The notes beneath the pieces were generated by a model. The model saw nothing but the letters and a program-made list of their open reading frames with translations. It made no database searches and was not told the origin of the DNA. Below, piece after piece: positions 21,305-33,400 of a stretch of DNA of 64,000 bases. The position numbers and the translations under genes are program-made. This DNA comes from Hygrophila difformis. Lineage: Eukaryota > Streptophyta > Magnoliopsida > Lamiales > Acanthaceae. The stretch spans positions 16,294,428 to 16,358,427 of the forward strand of contig JAOANR010000004.1 of NCBI GenBank assembly GCA_030278955.1, given 5' to 3'. Positions within the stretch are counted from its first letter, which is position 1, and each line of letters opens with the position of its first letter.

Positions 21305-22190
21305 CTAGGGGTGATTAACGAGTAGTGCTACTCGTACTCGACTCGGGACTCGGCTCGAAAAAAACTCGACTCGTACTCGACTATCGCTACTCGACTCCAG
21401 CTCGAACTCGAGCTTGAGCTCGCATCAAGTCAAGCTCGACTCGAACTCGAGTCGAGTATTTGAGCTCGACTGAGCTCGACTCGACTCGATAACACCATTA
21501 ACACGCATTTTAATTAATCTTCATTTCATACTTTCCCTACAGTCCACTCTATTTTCTATTAGAAAAAATATACTTCCTCCGTTTTTTTGTTAGCTACATT
21601 TGACATCTTGATACTGTTCACTCATATACTTTGACATAAAATTTTATCATTGTTATATAAGTTAAAATATAGCCAAGTGAGATCTTGTTAGATTCGTCCC
21701 GTCTTGTAGTTTTTAAATATCGAACTTTTAGAATTTACTTCCTCTAAAATATCTAAACAAGGAAAAATACTCATTCTGTGAATTTTCAGTCTCGTCTCGT
21801 CTCGTGCTGGGTGGGTCCGTATCAGTCTTTAAAATATCTAAAAAAGAAAAAATAGTCATTCTAAAATATTAAAATATATTTTTAAAGAATTTTAGATCTA
21901 TCTTTAGTTGTACGATAATCAACACAATATTCAAGTATCAAATTAAATTGTCTCTTTTAGGCTATGGTTAAAAATTCTAAATCAAATGTTAAGAAAAATA
22001 AAATAAATTCATTCTTAAGCAACAAATTCAAGCTCGAGCTTAGCAAAAAAAAACACGCCAACTACTCGAACTTAAACTCGAACTCGATGATACTCGAACT
22101 CGAACTGAGTTCGATGATACTCGAACTCGAGCGCGAACTCGAATATATGTCAAATACCATGATACTGGAGCTCGACTCGATATCCTGGTG
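21305..22190. repeat. CTCGA-rich repetitive segment, probably a decayed hAT-type element
   Basis: Two blocks (about 21330-21490 and 22030-22185) consist of degenerate ACTCGA/GCTCGA pentamer-hexamer repeats, with an AT-rich middle. The left block begins CTAGGGGTGATTAACG, the style of hAT-type termini whose subterminal parts are CTCGA arrays (inference). No matching right terminus was found. A frame at 21964-22221 is an artefact of the repeats. Inside lie a Stowaway-like fragment and two similar segments of about 30 bp at 21745 and 21830. Confidence 0.55.
21571..21720. mobile_element. Fragment of a Stowaway-type MITE
   Basis: TACTTCCTCCGT is followed by sequence resembling the MITE at 28893-29152 (ACATTTGAC, then ATAGCCAAGTG and GTCTTGTTAGA-like words). 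The right terminal repeat is not recognisable, so it looks truncated. Confidence 0.5.
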
Positions 22191-22300
22191 CCGCCACTAC
22201 CGTGCGCATAGTACTAGTTAATAAAAATAAGACCAGAGTCTGTCTGTCTATTCACATTCTTCCATTCTTCCATTGAACTTTCACCTCGCCCACTCCACAG

Positions 22301-25300
22301 ATGTCGTCTTCCTTCCCCGACACCTTCGATCAATTCGCCGCCGAAGATCGCTCATACGATCAAGATTACATCGCTTCTGATTCATTTTCCAACTTCAATT
22401 CCGCCGTTGCCGATTCACCTCCACCGATCTCTGCATCCACAGCCGAGTTCTCCTCTGATTCGGCGTTTTTCTCCTCCGAAACAAATGCCAATGGCCCGAT
22501 TTTGCCGGAAATGGGGCCCGAGGAGGGCCATGCTCTTAGAGAATGGAGAAGGTCGGGTCTTTATTGCTTTTTAATTTCCCGATTATTCGTCTGTTTTTTT
22601 TTTTTTTTCTCTACCTCAAATTTGGGGGTTTAGGTTTGTTGGGTTTAATTGTGGTTTAGCTTTATGAATTCGGATTTTCGATTGAATGGTTGCGTTGATT
22701 CATCTACTTATGAGAATTATGTGTAAATTTTAAATCAGAGACGAGCACAAGTAATTCGATGCAATAGATAACTATGATGTTACTGGCCAATCAGCCTTGA
22801 ATGTTTTTTTATGTGGGAAGAGACTATGACTGCCTTTCAAATGCTTTTTTATTTATATTAAGCATAATTGATAATACTGCCATAGAAGGGTTTATGTGAT
22901 TGTCTGAAAATGTATGAGAGACTTTACGTTTGTTCAAAACTGATAGCACCTTGCCTATCCCCTTTTTTATGATCAAAATATAGTTAATATTTTAAATTAA
23001 TTAATCGGTAGACGACCAATATTTTTACTCGAGCAAAGCCGCTAGTCATGCTGATGCATGAATTAGGTTTTTATGGTTATTGGTTAGTAAATTTTCCCTT
23101 GGATTAATCAGGAATCATGATATATGAAGTCATGAACAGTACTTTACCAATTTGCCTGATGACCCAAATCAGGTTCTATACAAGGCAAGCTGCCAAAGTT
23201 TGTTGGTTTACAGTTTGTTGGCAAATTCCACTGATGAACTTGAAAATCACATGTAAGTGAATGTATCTTGGCGGCATCATGAAAGCAATTAGTCCCTGCA
23301 TTATCTAATTTGATTCTGGAATTTGAAATTTTAAAATGTAGGTGTGTTGCTGGAGAATATATACTTTTGTGTTTTCAATTCCAAATAATCAATATCTCGT
23401 GCTGCTCCTTTTACTGGATTTGCATTAATTTGGTTATTCTGAACAGACAAAATGCAATTCGATTGGACGAGAAGGAGAAGAGGGAAAAGGAGTTGCTTGA
23501 ACAAATTGTAGCTGAAGCTGAGGAATACAAAGTTGAATTTCAGAAAAAGAGGGAACTTGCATGTGAGTCCAACAAAGCTACCAACAGGGAAAGGGAGAAG
23601 GTGAGAATCTAGAGAATATTGCTAGTTACCTTTCATATGTTTGCAATTCTTTTATTTTCTAATTTGATGCACTGAGTGGCAGTTCATGCACATGCTTTTC
23701 TCAAATATCATCTTATCATTTACAGTCGAACTTTTTTTTTTGGCTCATTTAGGAATTTAGTTAGTGATAAAAATGTCTCAATTATCAACTTCATTTCTGA
23801 ACTGTAAGTGGCATTTTCTAAATCATCTGCCATTTTGAGACGTGTTGCTATTACCTTGATCTTTCTTCTCAATAAAAGGATTTTAGGTAAGTTATTTATG
23901 ATTTATCTGGTTTTTTTTGAGATCCACAAAAGTGCTGCTTTGAGTTTTGAGCTTTAATGATGTTTTTAAAGAAAGTATTATAAGCCAACTTTTTAAAATT
24001 AAAGAGGGAAAATTTTGGGCTAGTATTTACCCACCTCATTTTTCAACTGGTCATAATATTGTCCCAATTGTGATTTTAGTTATTAGTATCTTATTTGTAG
24101 AATGCATTTACTCTATGCCAGTTAGAAATTAATTTCCCTAGTTATTAGACTGGCCGTCATGGCGTGATGCCTCTGAATTGTCATACCGCAATGGAAATTG
24201 GTGCCCTCCATGCCAACAATATGCTGAAAATTCGACATCGATAAAATAAGTGTGTGTATACATATAATATTATACATACATGAGAAATTACTGATAATTG
24301 TGCAAAAATCTAGTATATTTACCTTAGAATTTATTTGAATATAGGAGATAAAAGTTAAGTATGTATTCTAGATGTAGAGTAATTATGATAATTATGAATA
24401 TGATGATGGAATTAAATAATATCATAATCATTTTTAGTATTGAACACAATGAAAAAGTGGGAAATATTTGAAATATTATGATGATGGAATTAAATAATAT
24501 CATAATGCATATTACACTTTTGGAAGGCAAACTTTTGTGGCTCTGAACTTTGAGCTCTCCAACTTTACAGCCTTGATCACACTCACTCCATTACAAATCC
24601 ATTTTTTCACTCTTTACCAATATCTTCTTATCCTACCACACACCCTGAGGCATTTGCATGAATCACAGTGGCAATGGCATTAGGTAAATCTAAGCAGTGG
24701 GTGAGCTGAAAAGCTGAAGAAATTGTTTGGGGTTTTGAGGTTTTGTTTCTTTTTCCAAATTGTTGCGAGTCAATCTCCATCTGACTTGGTTACAGGGCAC
24801 CATGGTATCAGAAACCCAGTGTTAACAGTGTTAATTACTAAGGAATGTAAAATCCCTAGAACGGATTAGGTTTACAATTGTAGAATGTTGAAATTGAAAA
24901 TATTACGGGTTGTGTGGTAAAAGGAGTTTTTGGATTTGAATATTTGAAGCTAATATCCATACCCACATGTGTAGAAAAGAGGGGCAATTAATTTGCACCA
25001 TCCGTACCCTGTGTTCCAAAATTCCAGTCCTTTTTGGCTGTGTGTCCTCTTCACTTTCCGCCTAACCCATATGGCTCTATATTTGGTTCCATGATTGATA
25101 CACCCACTGTAATAATGGCGTCTCCACGGCACTATGGTCAACATTGGTGATGAATATGGGAATTCGACTCGTAATCCCTTGGAAATAAAAACGGAAATAA
25201 ATAAACGGGTAAAAAACAACTTTAACCAGTTTCCTTTAGAATTTTTGGTCGCCTTTCACTCCATTGTAGTGGTTGTTGGATGTTTGCTAAGGTAGTGGAG

Positions 25301-27665
25301 GAGAAGTAATTTTGGGGGTTGGGGGAAGGATGAGGATGAGAAGTTTAGGTTTAAGGAATTTGGACATAATGGAAAAATGGTGGGTTTTGACGGGGGTGGG
25401 AGTTGTGAAGGCCATAATGAAGACATCTTTTACAGCCTTGGAAAGCTTGAAACTCTTTCTTAGAGATGTAAATTGCATTACCAAGATTCTTCAATTGGTT
25501 ATGTTCTAAATGTTTCCCAGTCTCTTTTACTTTGTTTAATAATAATGATGAAGCACGCTATGTATTATTGTTGTTGCTGTTGTTGTTGTTGTTGGCCCAT
25601 GCAATAGTGTATGTTTTGTTTACTGGTATGTGTATATATACATTTTATCCCGTGGCGATTACAGGGGGCTTGAGGGGGGTTAGCTGCCGCCCTTGTTAAA
25701 AAAAATATTATTGTTTTATATATTTTTGCTTTTAAGGGATAAATTTTGGAATTCTTCTTATTTTACAATAGTGAGATTGATTAATTTGTTTTCTTCAGTG
25801 GTTGGTGTACTTAAATATTTTGAGTAAAGTGGTGAAAATGGGGCTTGTAGTGGTCAAGCCATTACTCATTTGAGAAATATTTTTTGCTTTGAGTTTGTTT
25901 CTGTGTTGCATTTGATAAAGTTGGTTTTCTGAATTACCCTTTATTTGTTTTATCCATATGTGTGATAATGTTGCCCTTGAAGTGCTTGAAAATTAATTTG
26001 AGAACTATATTAGAGATGCCAGAAAGGATCCTGATTTCTCCGATGTTCTTGGAACTGGTGCTAAAAAAAATAAGGACATGGACAATACCTATCCTTTGGT
26101 GTGTTTATTTATCAAACTATCTTTAATTTTGCATGTGACAACCACAATAGTAAAAGAGTCTTTATTGTGATGAAGATTCTCAAATCCGAATTGTGAAATG
26201 ATATGGGTGATAAAATGTTAAATGATTCATTATTAAGAAATACTAAATGAAGTAGATGACGTTATAATTTTATTTTATTTTTATTAAATTGTCTGTGTCG
26301 AAGTGTGTCGAAGAGTGTTGTAATTGGCATATTTATTGTTCTGTAATTTTTCTAAAAGGTCTGCACACCCTGGTTTAAATTCATGGAATCGCCACTGATT
26401 TTATCTATCTTGACTTGTCGCCATGGTGGGCACCATATCAACATAACGGTATGGAAATTTGTGGCACTGCGCCACAATAGCCTCCATTAATAAATGATAT
26501 AGGATGCATTTCTATAGAAGCTCATCAATTTTGTGTTGTCTCAAAAGTGTAATGTGGTTTCTCACATTGTGTTAAGTCTTTTCCACCAGCTCTGGGTGTG
26601 ATATGACATCTTGTTTTCAAGTTGGTAAGAAGTATCACACAATTATATTGAGAACAATATTAGCAATAATATTCCTTTGAACCTTTGTTCTTGGTTCTAT
26701 TTTACTACTATGATTTGTTGTATTATCTATGATTTTATTTTCTGAGTTTAAGTTACCATTGTAACCCTATACATTGAGGACTATGATTTAATCTTTTACT
26801 CCCTCCGTCCCACCTCAAACGTCTTGTTACTGTTGGGCATGAAAATTAAGGTAGAGTTGATTTGTGAGTGTATGATGGGTCCACATAGTTGTTGGAGGGG
26901 AAATTATTTCTATATATAGAAAGAAGACATTTGTAATGAGACATCTAAAAATAGTAAGTAGGACATTTGTAATGGGACGGAAGGAGTATATTTTAAGATG
27001 TATATTGAAGCATGGAGGAGAAAACCAGATAAAATGCAAAAAATCTAGGTGTCTACAAAAGATTTAAATTGAATGATGATGTTCGTTCTCCAATGAATCT
27101 AGGTACAGATAGTGATAAACCAAAACCTGAATGAATCAAGGGCAAATTATGGGTAGGGGTTTACCATGACACATGATTAATATTCCTATGAATGGAAGCC
27201 TTCATATTGCAATCAATTGTACCTTCTTTCTCTCTCTTTTTTGTATCATTATATCTCAGAGATTGAAATTACATACAATTATCTAAAGCCCCATTTCCAC
27301 TGACAGCTGATATCTTTTTCCATCAGGTGTTTGTTGCTGGTCAAGAAAAATTCCATGCTGAAGCTGACAAGGATTATTGGAAATCAATATCTGATCTGAT
27401 ACCAAAAGAAATCCCTGCAATGGATAAGAGGAAGGGTAAGAAGGAACAGGAGAAGAAGCCTGGGATCATTATCGTTCAAGGGCCCAAACCTGGAAAACCA
27501 ACTGATTTAGCTAGGATGCGGCAGATTCTCATAAAGCTGAAGCACAACACACCTCCACACCTGAAGCCTTCTCCTCCGCCAGCGCCGGATGCTAAAACAG
27601 ATGCTTCTGCAGCGCCCAAGGCTCCTGCTTTGGCAGCCTCAACAGGTCCTATAACAGTTTCGTAA
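22301..27665 (+). CDS. CLC2: Clathrin light chain (3 exons)
   Basis: A subunit of the clathrin triskelion. It binds the heavy chain and helps regulate coat assembly in endocytosis and at the trans-Golgi. Exons: 22301-22551, 23447-23600 and 27327-27665, all with GT/AG introns and matching phases (744 nt, 247 aa). Exon 1 has an acidic, Ser-rich N-terminus and the [14 protein letters not shown] block. Exon 2 gives [17 protein letters not shown] and the heavy-chain-binding coiled coil. Exon 3 contains [16 protein letters not shown], a basic GKKEQEKK stretch, [17 protein letters not shown] and a Pro/Ala-rich tail. Length and motifs match Arabidopsis CLC2/CLC3 (about 258 aa), and the symbol is by similarity. 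Intron 2 (3.7 kb) holds a hAT-like element and a Stowaway MITE. No disrupting mutation was seen, so the gene looks functional. It converges with the gene at 30403-35836. Confidence 0.95.
22552..23446 (+). other. Intron 1 of the clathrin light chain gene
   Basis: GT at 22552 and AG at 23445-23446, AT-rich. No embedded gene or recognisable element was seen. Confidence 0.85.
25650..26397. mobile_element. Non-autonomous hAT element (748 bp) in the clathrin light chain intron
   Basis: Ends CCGTGGCGATT and AATCGCCACTG form an inverted repeat with one mismatch. The element is flanked by a perfect 8-bp direct duplication, ATTTTATC (25642-25649 and 26398-26405). An 8-bp target duplication with short terminal repeats is diagnostic of the hAT superfamily. 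The inside has no transposase ORF. Both ends carry G/C-rich words next to the termini. It lies inside an intron, so the host gene's coding sequence is unaffected. Confidence 0.85.
26799..26986. mobile_element. Stowaway-type MITE (188 bp)
   Basis: Terminal repeats CTCCCTCCGTCCCA and TGGGACGGAAGGAG are flanked by TA on both sides (26797-26798 and 26987-26988). This is the signature of Tc1/mariner-derived Stowaway MITEs. There is no ORF. It sits in intron 2 of the clathrin light chain gene. Confidence 0.92.
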
Positions 27666-28350
27666 GTTAATGTACACTTGCTCGTATGTCTGGTATATTG
27701 ACCTATTCGTAATCTATTTAGTGTTGTTTTCATGGAAACTGTCAGACCAGTGGTATGTTTCTTATGCACCTAATGGATAGATACTAGAATGTATTTGTCT
27801 CTCGAGTCTTATGATATTTGCCTATTCTGTTATGCCTTTAATTTCTGTGGCAATTATTGTTTCTTTTCGACTTGATGTGTTTCCTTCTGTGCATGGGGGC
27901 TGTCCCTGCGCGAAGCTTGTTATTACATCACTGAAATATCATTCTATTGGGATATGGAACTATTGGAATTGGACAATAATATCGTGGTTGTAACAGTTGC
28001 AAAGTGGTCGTCTGTTAGGACTTAGGTGCTCAGGAGTGCCAGAAGTATCCGTGAAGAGCTAACTGGAGATAATGCTACCAATCATTTTCTGATATTGATT
28101 GGTGCTAGACTTGGTAGTTGGTAGGACTAGGAAGTACTGTGGTTTAATTTCCCGAAAACGATTGGGAGGGATGAAATTAATCCTCAACCGGACTACAAAA
28201 AATGCAACATTACCTATTGATGAATCTCTTAACTTTTAGGTCCTTTTGGAGACGATGCCGACTGAAATGGAGTGTGCAGCATTTCCCGTTGAAAGAAGAT
28301 ATAAATGGTTTTGTTCATGCCTTATGGACAACTGTAAATAAAATGTAATA

Positions 28351-28832
28351 CTCACTCCGTCCCGCGAAAGTTGACGCGTATTCCTTTCTGAGCTGTCCCA
28401 CGAAATTTGACACGTTTCCTTTTTTAGATAAATTAAATTAATATAAATATAATTAGAATCTTAATGTTTTCTAAAAACCCATTAAAAGTAATTACTTTAA
28501 CTATTCTGCACAACTCCCAATACACTTTTATTTTTCTATACAAATCCCTTACATTTCTTTAATTCTCCATATCTCAAAATAGGTACAAATAAAAATTCTA
28601 TAAAATATATATTCTAAAATTAGACACATAGACGATTCTAACAAGACCACACTTGAATATTTTTTTCTAATTAAATTATTACCATAATATTAAGTCAAAG
28701 TTAAACAATTAGTAAAGTGAAAATTCATTAAAATTTTAAACAAAAATACCCACAACACTTTAACAATTAAACCCCACTACATAAATTACCGTGCCCAAAA
28801 GAAACGCGTCAACTTTCGCGGGACGGAGGGAG
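28351..28832. mobile_element. Stowaway-type MITE with long terminal repeats (482 bp)
   Basis: The left end CTCACTCCGTCCCGCGAAAG, continuing into TTGACGCG, is mirrored by CGCGTCAACTTTCGCGGGAC followed by GGAGGGAG, with a single mismatch. TA target duplications lie at 28349-28350 and 28833-28834. A second internal match (GTCCCACGAAATTTGACACG) suggests a subterminal duplication of the end. There is no ORF. Confidence 0.92.
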
Positions 28833-28892
28833 TACCTATATACTCCATGTACTCCTATGATTTATTCTGACTTATATCCTACTCATTTAATA

Positions 28893-29152
28893 CTCCATCC
28901 GTCTCATTAAAAGTGGCTGCATTTGACTTTTGACACTGTTTATTGTTTAACTTTGACTTAATTTTATTGTATTGATACAAGAAGAGAAATATAGTCAAGT
29001 GTGGTCTTGTTAGAATCGTCTAATCGTATAGTTTTAAAATATATATTTTATATAATTTTTACTTATACCAATTTTGAGATATAAGGCGTTCAACAATTGT
29101 ATTGGATTTTGTGCAGAAGAGATAGTAGCCACTTTTAATGGGATGGAGGGAG
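28893..29152. mobile_element. Stowaway-type MITE (260 bp)
   Basis: Ends CTCCATCCGTCTCATTAAAA and TTTTAATGGGATGGAGGGAG form an imperfect inverted repeat that extends through AGTGGCT/AGCCACT. TA lies on both sides (28891-28892 and 29153-29154). It is a different subfamily from its neighbour 60 bp away. There is no ORF. Confidence 0.92.
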
Positions 29153-30402
29153 TACTTAGTGTTATGACAATATATCAGTTATCATACTCATTACATCTTG
29201 AGTTAATGAGTATGGGTACCTCGTTTATTCTGGATGTTTCAAGAAAGAAACCTGTTTGCAATTACGTCTGACGTCAATAATGGATGGACTTTATTTTAAG
29301 TTTTCATTCATCCAACTACTGAAAGTTCAAAGTTTCGCTTGCCCATATTCTTATTTATTTCCCTTTTTAATCTGTGTTGTGGTTGTGTATGTTTACTTTT
29401 TAAGCAACAATTTTATTTATTTTTTTTTAAAAAATAGAATAGAATAAAAAAAAAAAAATCATCAAATTACTTATAACGTCAAGATTACAGAAGGAAGGAG
29501 TAAGCTCAAAGCTTGCTCTTAGATCACATTTTGAGTACCGGTAGGTGACGGACAATGTATGAAGAATAACATGCTTATGACCGAAAACATGAACATCTGA
29601 AACATTAGAAGGGTGGGAAATTGACGTGGAGGTAAGTTAATCCCTGTCCATTTTGTAGTTTTGGTTAATTGTTTTAATTCAAGGCAAATTTGTTTGGACT
29701 TTGGATTTGGTTGGATTAGTATCTTGTATGCTTATCCATAAAATTGGCTCATACGGTGTTTATCATGATCGGGGATCGTAATATTCTGAAATGGTTGTTG
29801 AAACTCTGAGTGGGCTAAGCCTATCCGTTTTCTTATGTTTTGACAAAACAAATACTAACACTCAGGTTTTATCTACTACAGTATTATGTAATTATGTTAT
29901 CAAGTACTACTATTTTTCAATTAGAATTATTTCTGAAACATGTCCATCATCTTTGAAAATATAAACGCACAAAATTTCAAGCTGTTGTTTTTCTATACAA
30001 TAAGCCAATTCTTTTAATTTCACAAGCAGCACAAGCGACCTCCAGTGACGATTCAACAAACTGAGCCAAGTTTTCAACATGATAATTAGCACAACAAAAT
30101 TACGAGTATCGATCCCATTGTGGATTTGTGGTACATTCCATTCTCCAACATACCATACACACTGGAAAACTGGCCAGGCTCGATCACACAAGGTAAGCTG
30201 TCAAATGACATAGTATTAACCACAACAAGTAGACATTTACATAATTGACGAGACAATAAGAGTACCTTCCAACAATTTTTGGCCTGCCTGGCGAATAGTC
30301 ATCTCAGTTGTCACCATTGCTGCCGGCAGAGGTTCAATTTAGGGTAGATATTGGACAAAATAGTAGTAAGATATTTCTCACACAGGGTGAGCAATCATGC
30401 CG

Positions 30403-33400
30403 TCACCTGCCATGCAAACTGGCTAGAGACTCGATGCCTTTATCACTGCTAGCCTCGTCATCTAATTCAGGTCCATCCACGCAAATGGCAATGTTATTGA
30501 CACTCACTTCGGAGCTGGCATTGCTACTTGTTGCATGTGGAGAATCCGAGGCACTGACTGTCTTTTTGGTTGCCACTGATCGAACACTATACAAGGAGGA
30601 TGCCGGTATATTGGTCATAAGAGGCCTCAGATTGCCAGGAATAGTCCGCCTTATATCCTACACAAAAGACAAGCTTAGGAAGCTATTCCGAATAAGAAAA
30701 AGTCTAAAACAAACTTGACAGCACATTGGGAAGCATATTCAATCAGTCCAATGCGGATAAAACATATGGCGAGGATATCTTTAAACGTGCTATCAAATGG
30801 ATCATATAAAATGAAATTAGAACATACCATGTGTCTTATTGCCATATCTAGAGACTTCTTCGACAGTGTTCTTCCAAAGCCTGAGCTGTCTGGCGATGAA
30901 GACTTTCCAGATAAGTGGCTGTGTGGTGACTGCTTATCATCTTTCTTAGGTGGGGCTAGTTTCCTCATATTTATTACTCTTTCGACCATTTTAGTACCAA
31001 TAACAACAGGGCTTATGTTGTCATTCGCTTTAGCCTGCAACCGATTTACAGCATGCACGGGTACAGAGCTCCCACTGTTTCGAATGATACCATTTGGAGG
31101 TCGTCCCCTTGCTGGAGAACACGATTGCCGTCTGACCCGCCCATTTGGAGCGGGTTCAATGGATGATGATCGAGAACTTGGTGCTCCAGGTCTACCTCTA
31201 GTGGCTGAAGGTGGCCTGTCGGGTAGAGTTGTTCTCAAATTCGGTGGAGTATCAAGGGAGAACCCAGGCATCTCTGACGGCTTCCATGGTTTGGGTCTTA
31301 GAGATGGAGTTGGAGAACTTGGCCGCGATGTTGAACTTTTTACCGAAGTAGCAACTGGCCTGGACACTGAAGAGGAAACTGGGGACCTGGAAGAAACAAT
31401 CGGAGTCTTCGTCCCATTAGAAACTGTTTGCCTACGAGTAGGAGTTGAGGCCCTAGACGTTGACTTTGATGCAGGAGCAGAGGATTTGCTTGGTGGAGTT
31501 GAAGGTCTTGCAGCAGACCGCCCGGTTGGGGTGGAAGATCTAGCACGAACTGTTGGCTTTGTTGAAGATAATGTGCGAACAGAAGTAGGTGTTGTGGATC
31601 TTGAAGGCTTTGCCACTGGTGTTGAAGTTGCTTTAGGTGCCACTTTAGGTGACGTGATTGATTTAGGTCTTGTAGAAGAAGCTGATTTAGGCCTATTTGA
31701 TACAAGCATCAAGGCTGACCTTGATGTTGTGCTTGCAGTTGAACGTCCGGTTGGTGTTGCAGGCCGTGAACCAGGGCCCCCAGAAGAAGATGGTCTGCGA
31801 TGTCCTCCACTTGAAGTATTCAGCCCAGGGGACATACTCGGTTGTCTAGATAAATTGTTCCTTGCGTCAGGCTCAGGCTGAGGATTTGCCATCTTTAACA
31901 AAAATCATTTGCAGAAGAATGAGTCAAATAATTTCGAAAATAATTCTCAGTGCAGTTCAGCCACATCTAAAATAGGATAGGCTCACAAGATTTACCAGGG
32001 AACTCCAGAGGATCCAAATTCCAGTATGAAAATTGATTGAGCAGATATGAAAAAATTAGAAAAAAAAAATGCTTTTCTACTATACGTTTCAAGTATTACT
32101 CGAGCAGCATTAAAGTTTTGACTTTTGAGAAACACTAATATAACTGCTGACTGCAGTAGTACTAAAAGAAAATGAACAGCCGTGGGTAAGCAGGCTTGTT
32201 TTGTGCAACAAAATGTTTATTTTTCCCATCAAAATATAGCCTTTGCCTTCACAGAATCCTATGCTCCAATCTGAATGATATTGGTCTATGAAAAGAACGC
32301 CAAGGTTGTCTCTTCAACTAAATTGGGAACTAAATTAAGACCCTATTAGTGAATTGGCAAATTATTCTTTATAAAGAATTTCACTGGAAACTTGCAGCAC
32401 TTGTTATTCAGGACACAGCGCATGTCATTCGTGAAACAAAAACAAGCTTTGTTACTGAAGATATTAAGTCAGATTTGACTTGAGACAGCATTTAACAAAA
32501 ATTGAAAACCAAATCTCTCATACTTACCCTAGACTTCAGGGCCCTAGCTGTAGGACGAGCATTTTGTGTTTCCAATTGTTTCATCAGATTTTTTTGTGAT
32601 TCCATCTCCAGTGACGGAAAAAGAGGAGTGCCAGGAGGTGTAAGAAGCCTGGAACATCCAGATGGAAATGTGAACATAAAATTAAGAGAAACAGAATAAT
32701 AACTCACTGTGAAACCAGAGAGAACACCAAATTCAATTGACATAAACCAACGGAAAAGAATATATATATATATATATATATTAGGCACTGATATAACTGG
32801 TGGCAATAAATATTAAGAAAAACACACATTTAGGAAAAATACAATTCACTTCCAAATTTTTATTGTAGTACACTTCCAATTTCCATGTCGAGAAGAATCA
32901 TCCGCGATCCGTGAAAACAAAATACGATTATGTCTCTAAATACTGGGAATGGCCCCAGAGCACTAATCTATCTCAACTCAGGAAATTTCACTCCACAAAT
33001 AAACTGAAGTCATTCAATTATTGGGATAACCAGCACAACACTCTGCACTGATCACATCAGAGATTGAATGCTTCATCCGTTTTTTATATTGAATAGCAGT
33101 AGGCTATGTAATACATGGAATTGACTCTACTTGGGTAAAGAAACTACAAATCACAATAATAATAGGAGAAAGGTGAACAACACAAGACTGTTCTGAAATG
33201 TTCCATCTTGGAAAATTGTAACAAGTACTAATAATTTAGTTGTTCCCCACTACCTACAGTGTTTGGGAATACCACTTTATTTACTTAATCTGAATGAATT
33301 ACGTACTTAATCATTAAGTTTGTTTGATAACCAAAAATTAAAATCACTTGATTAATTAAATACTTATTTCCCATTGTACAAAATTCAATTCAAGTAAAAG

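Larger units (their letters stand above)
23601..27326 (+). other. Intron 2 of the clathrin light chain gene (3.7 kb)
   Basis: GT at 23601 and a pyrimidine-rich CATCAG acceptor ending at 27326. It contains a repeated 27-30 bp AT-rich word (about 24400 and 24478), a hAT-like non-autonomous element (25650-26397), a Stowaway MITE (26799-26986) and a short TTG run near 25570. The rest is plain AT-rich sequence without coding support. Confidence 0.85.
27666..30402. other. Intergenic region between two convergent genes
   Basis: 3' flanks of the clathrin light chain gene (left) and the Ser/Pro-rich gene (right). It contains two Stowaway-type MITEs (28351-28832 and 28893-29152) and A/T homopolymer runs near 29430. 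No additional gene is supported. Short frames at 29910-30191 and 29074-29447 lack any recognisable domain. Confidence 0.7.

Noticed and set aside
24399..24506. Repeated AT-rich word (about 27-30 bp, twice) as a possible short LTR or target duplication
   Set aside because: Only about 50 bp separate the copies and there are no terminal motifs. A local duplication is the simpler reading.
30715..31881. Plus-strand open frame of 388 codons antisense to the Ser/Pro-rich gene
   Set aside because: It lies exactly over exon 4 of the minus-strand gene. The Ser/Thr/Pro-rich codon bias keeps the opposite frame open. It has no domain and no splice support.
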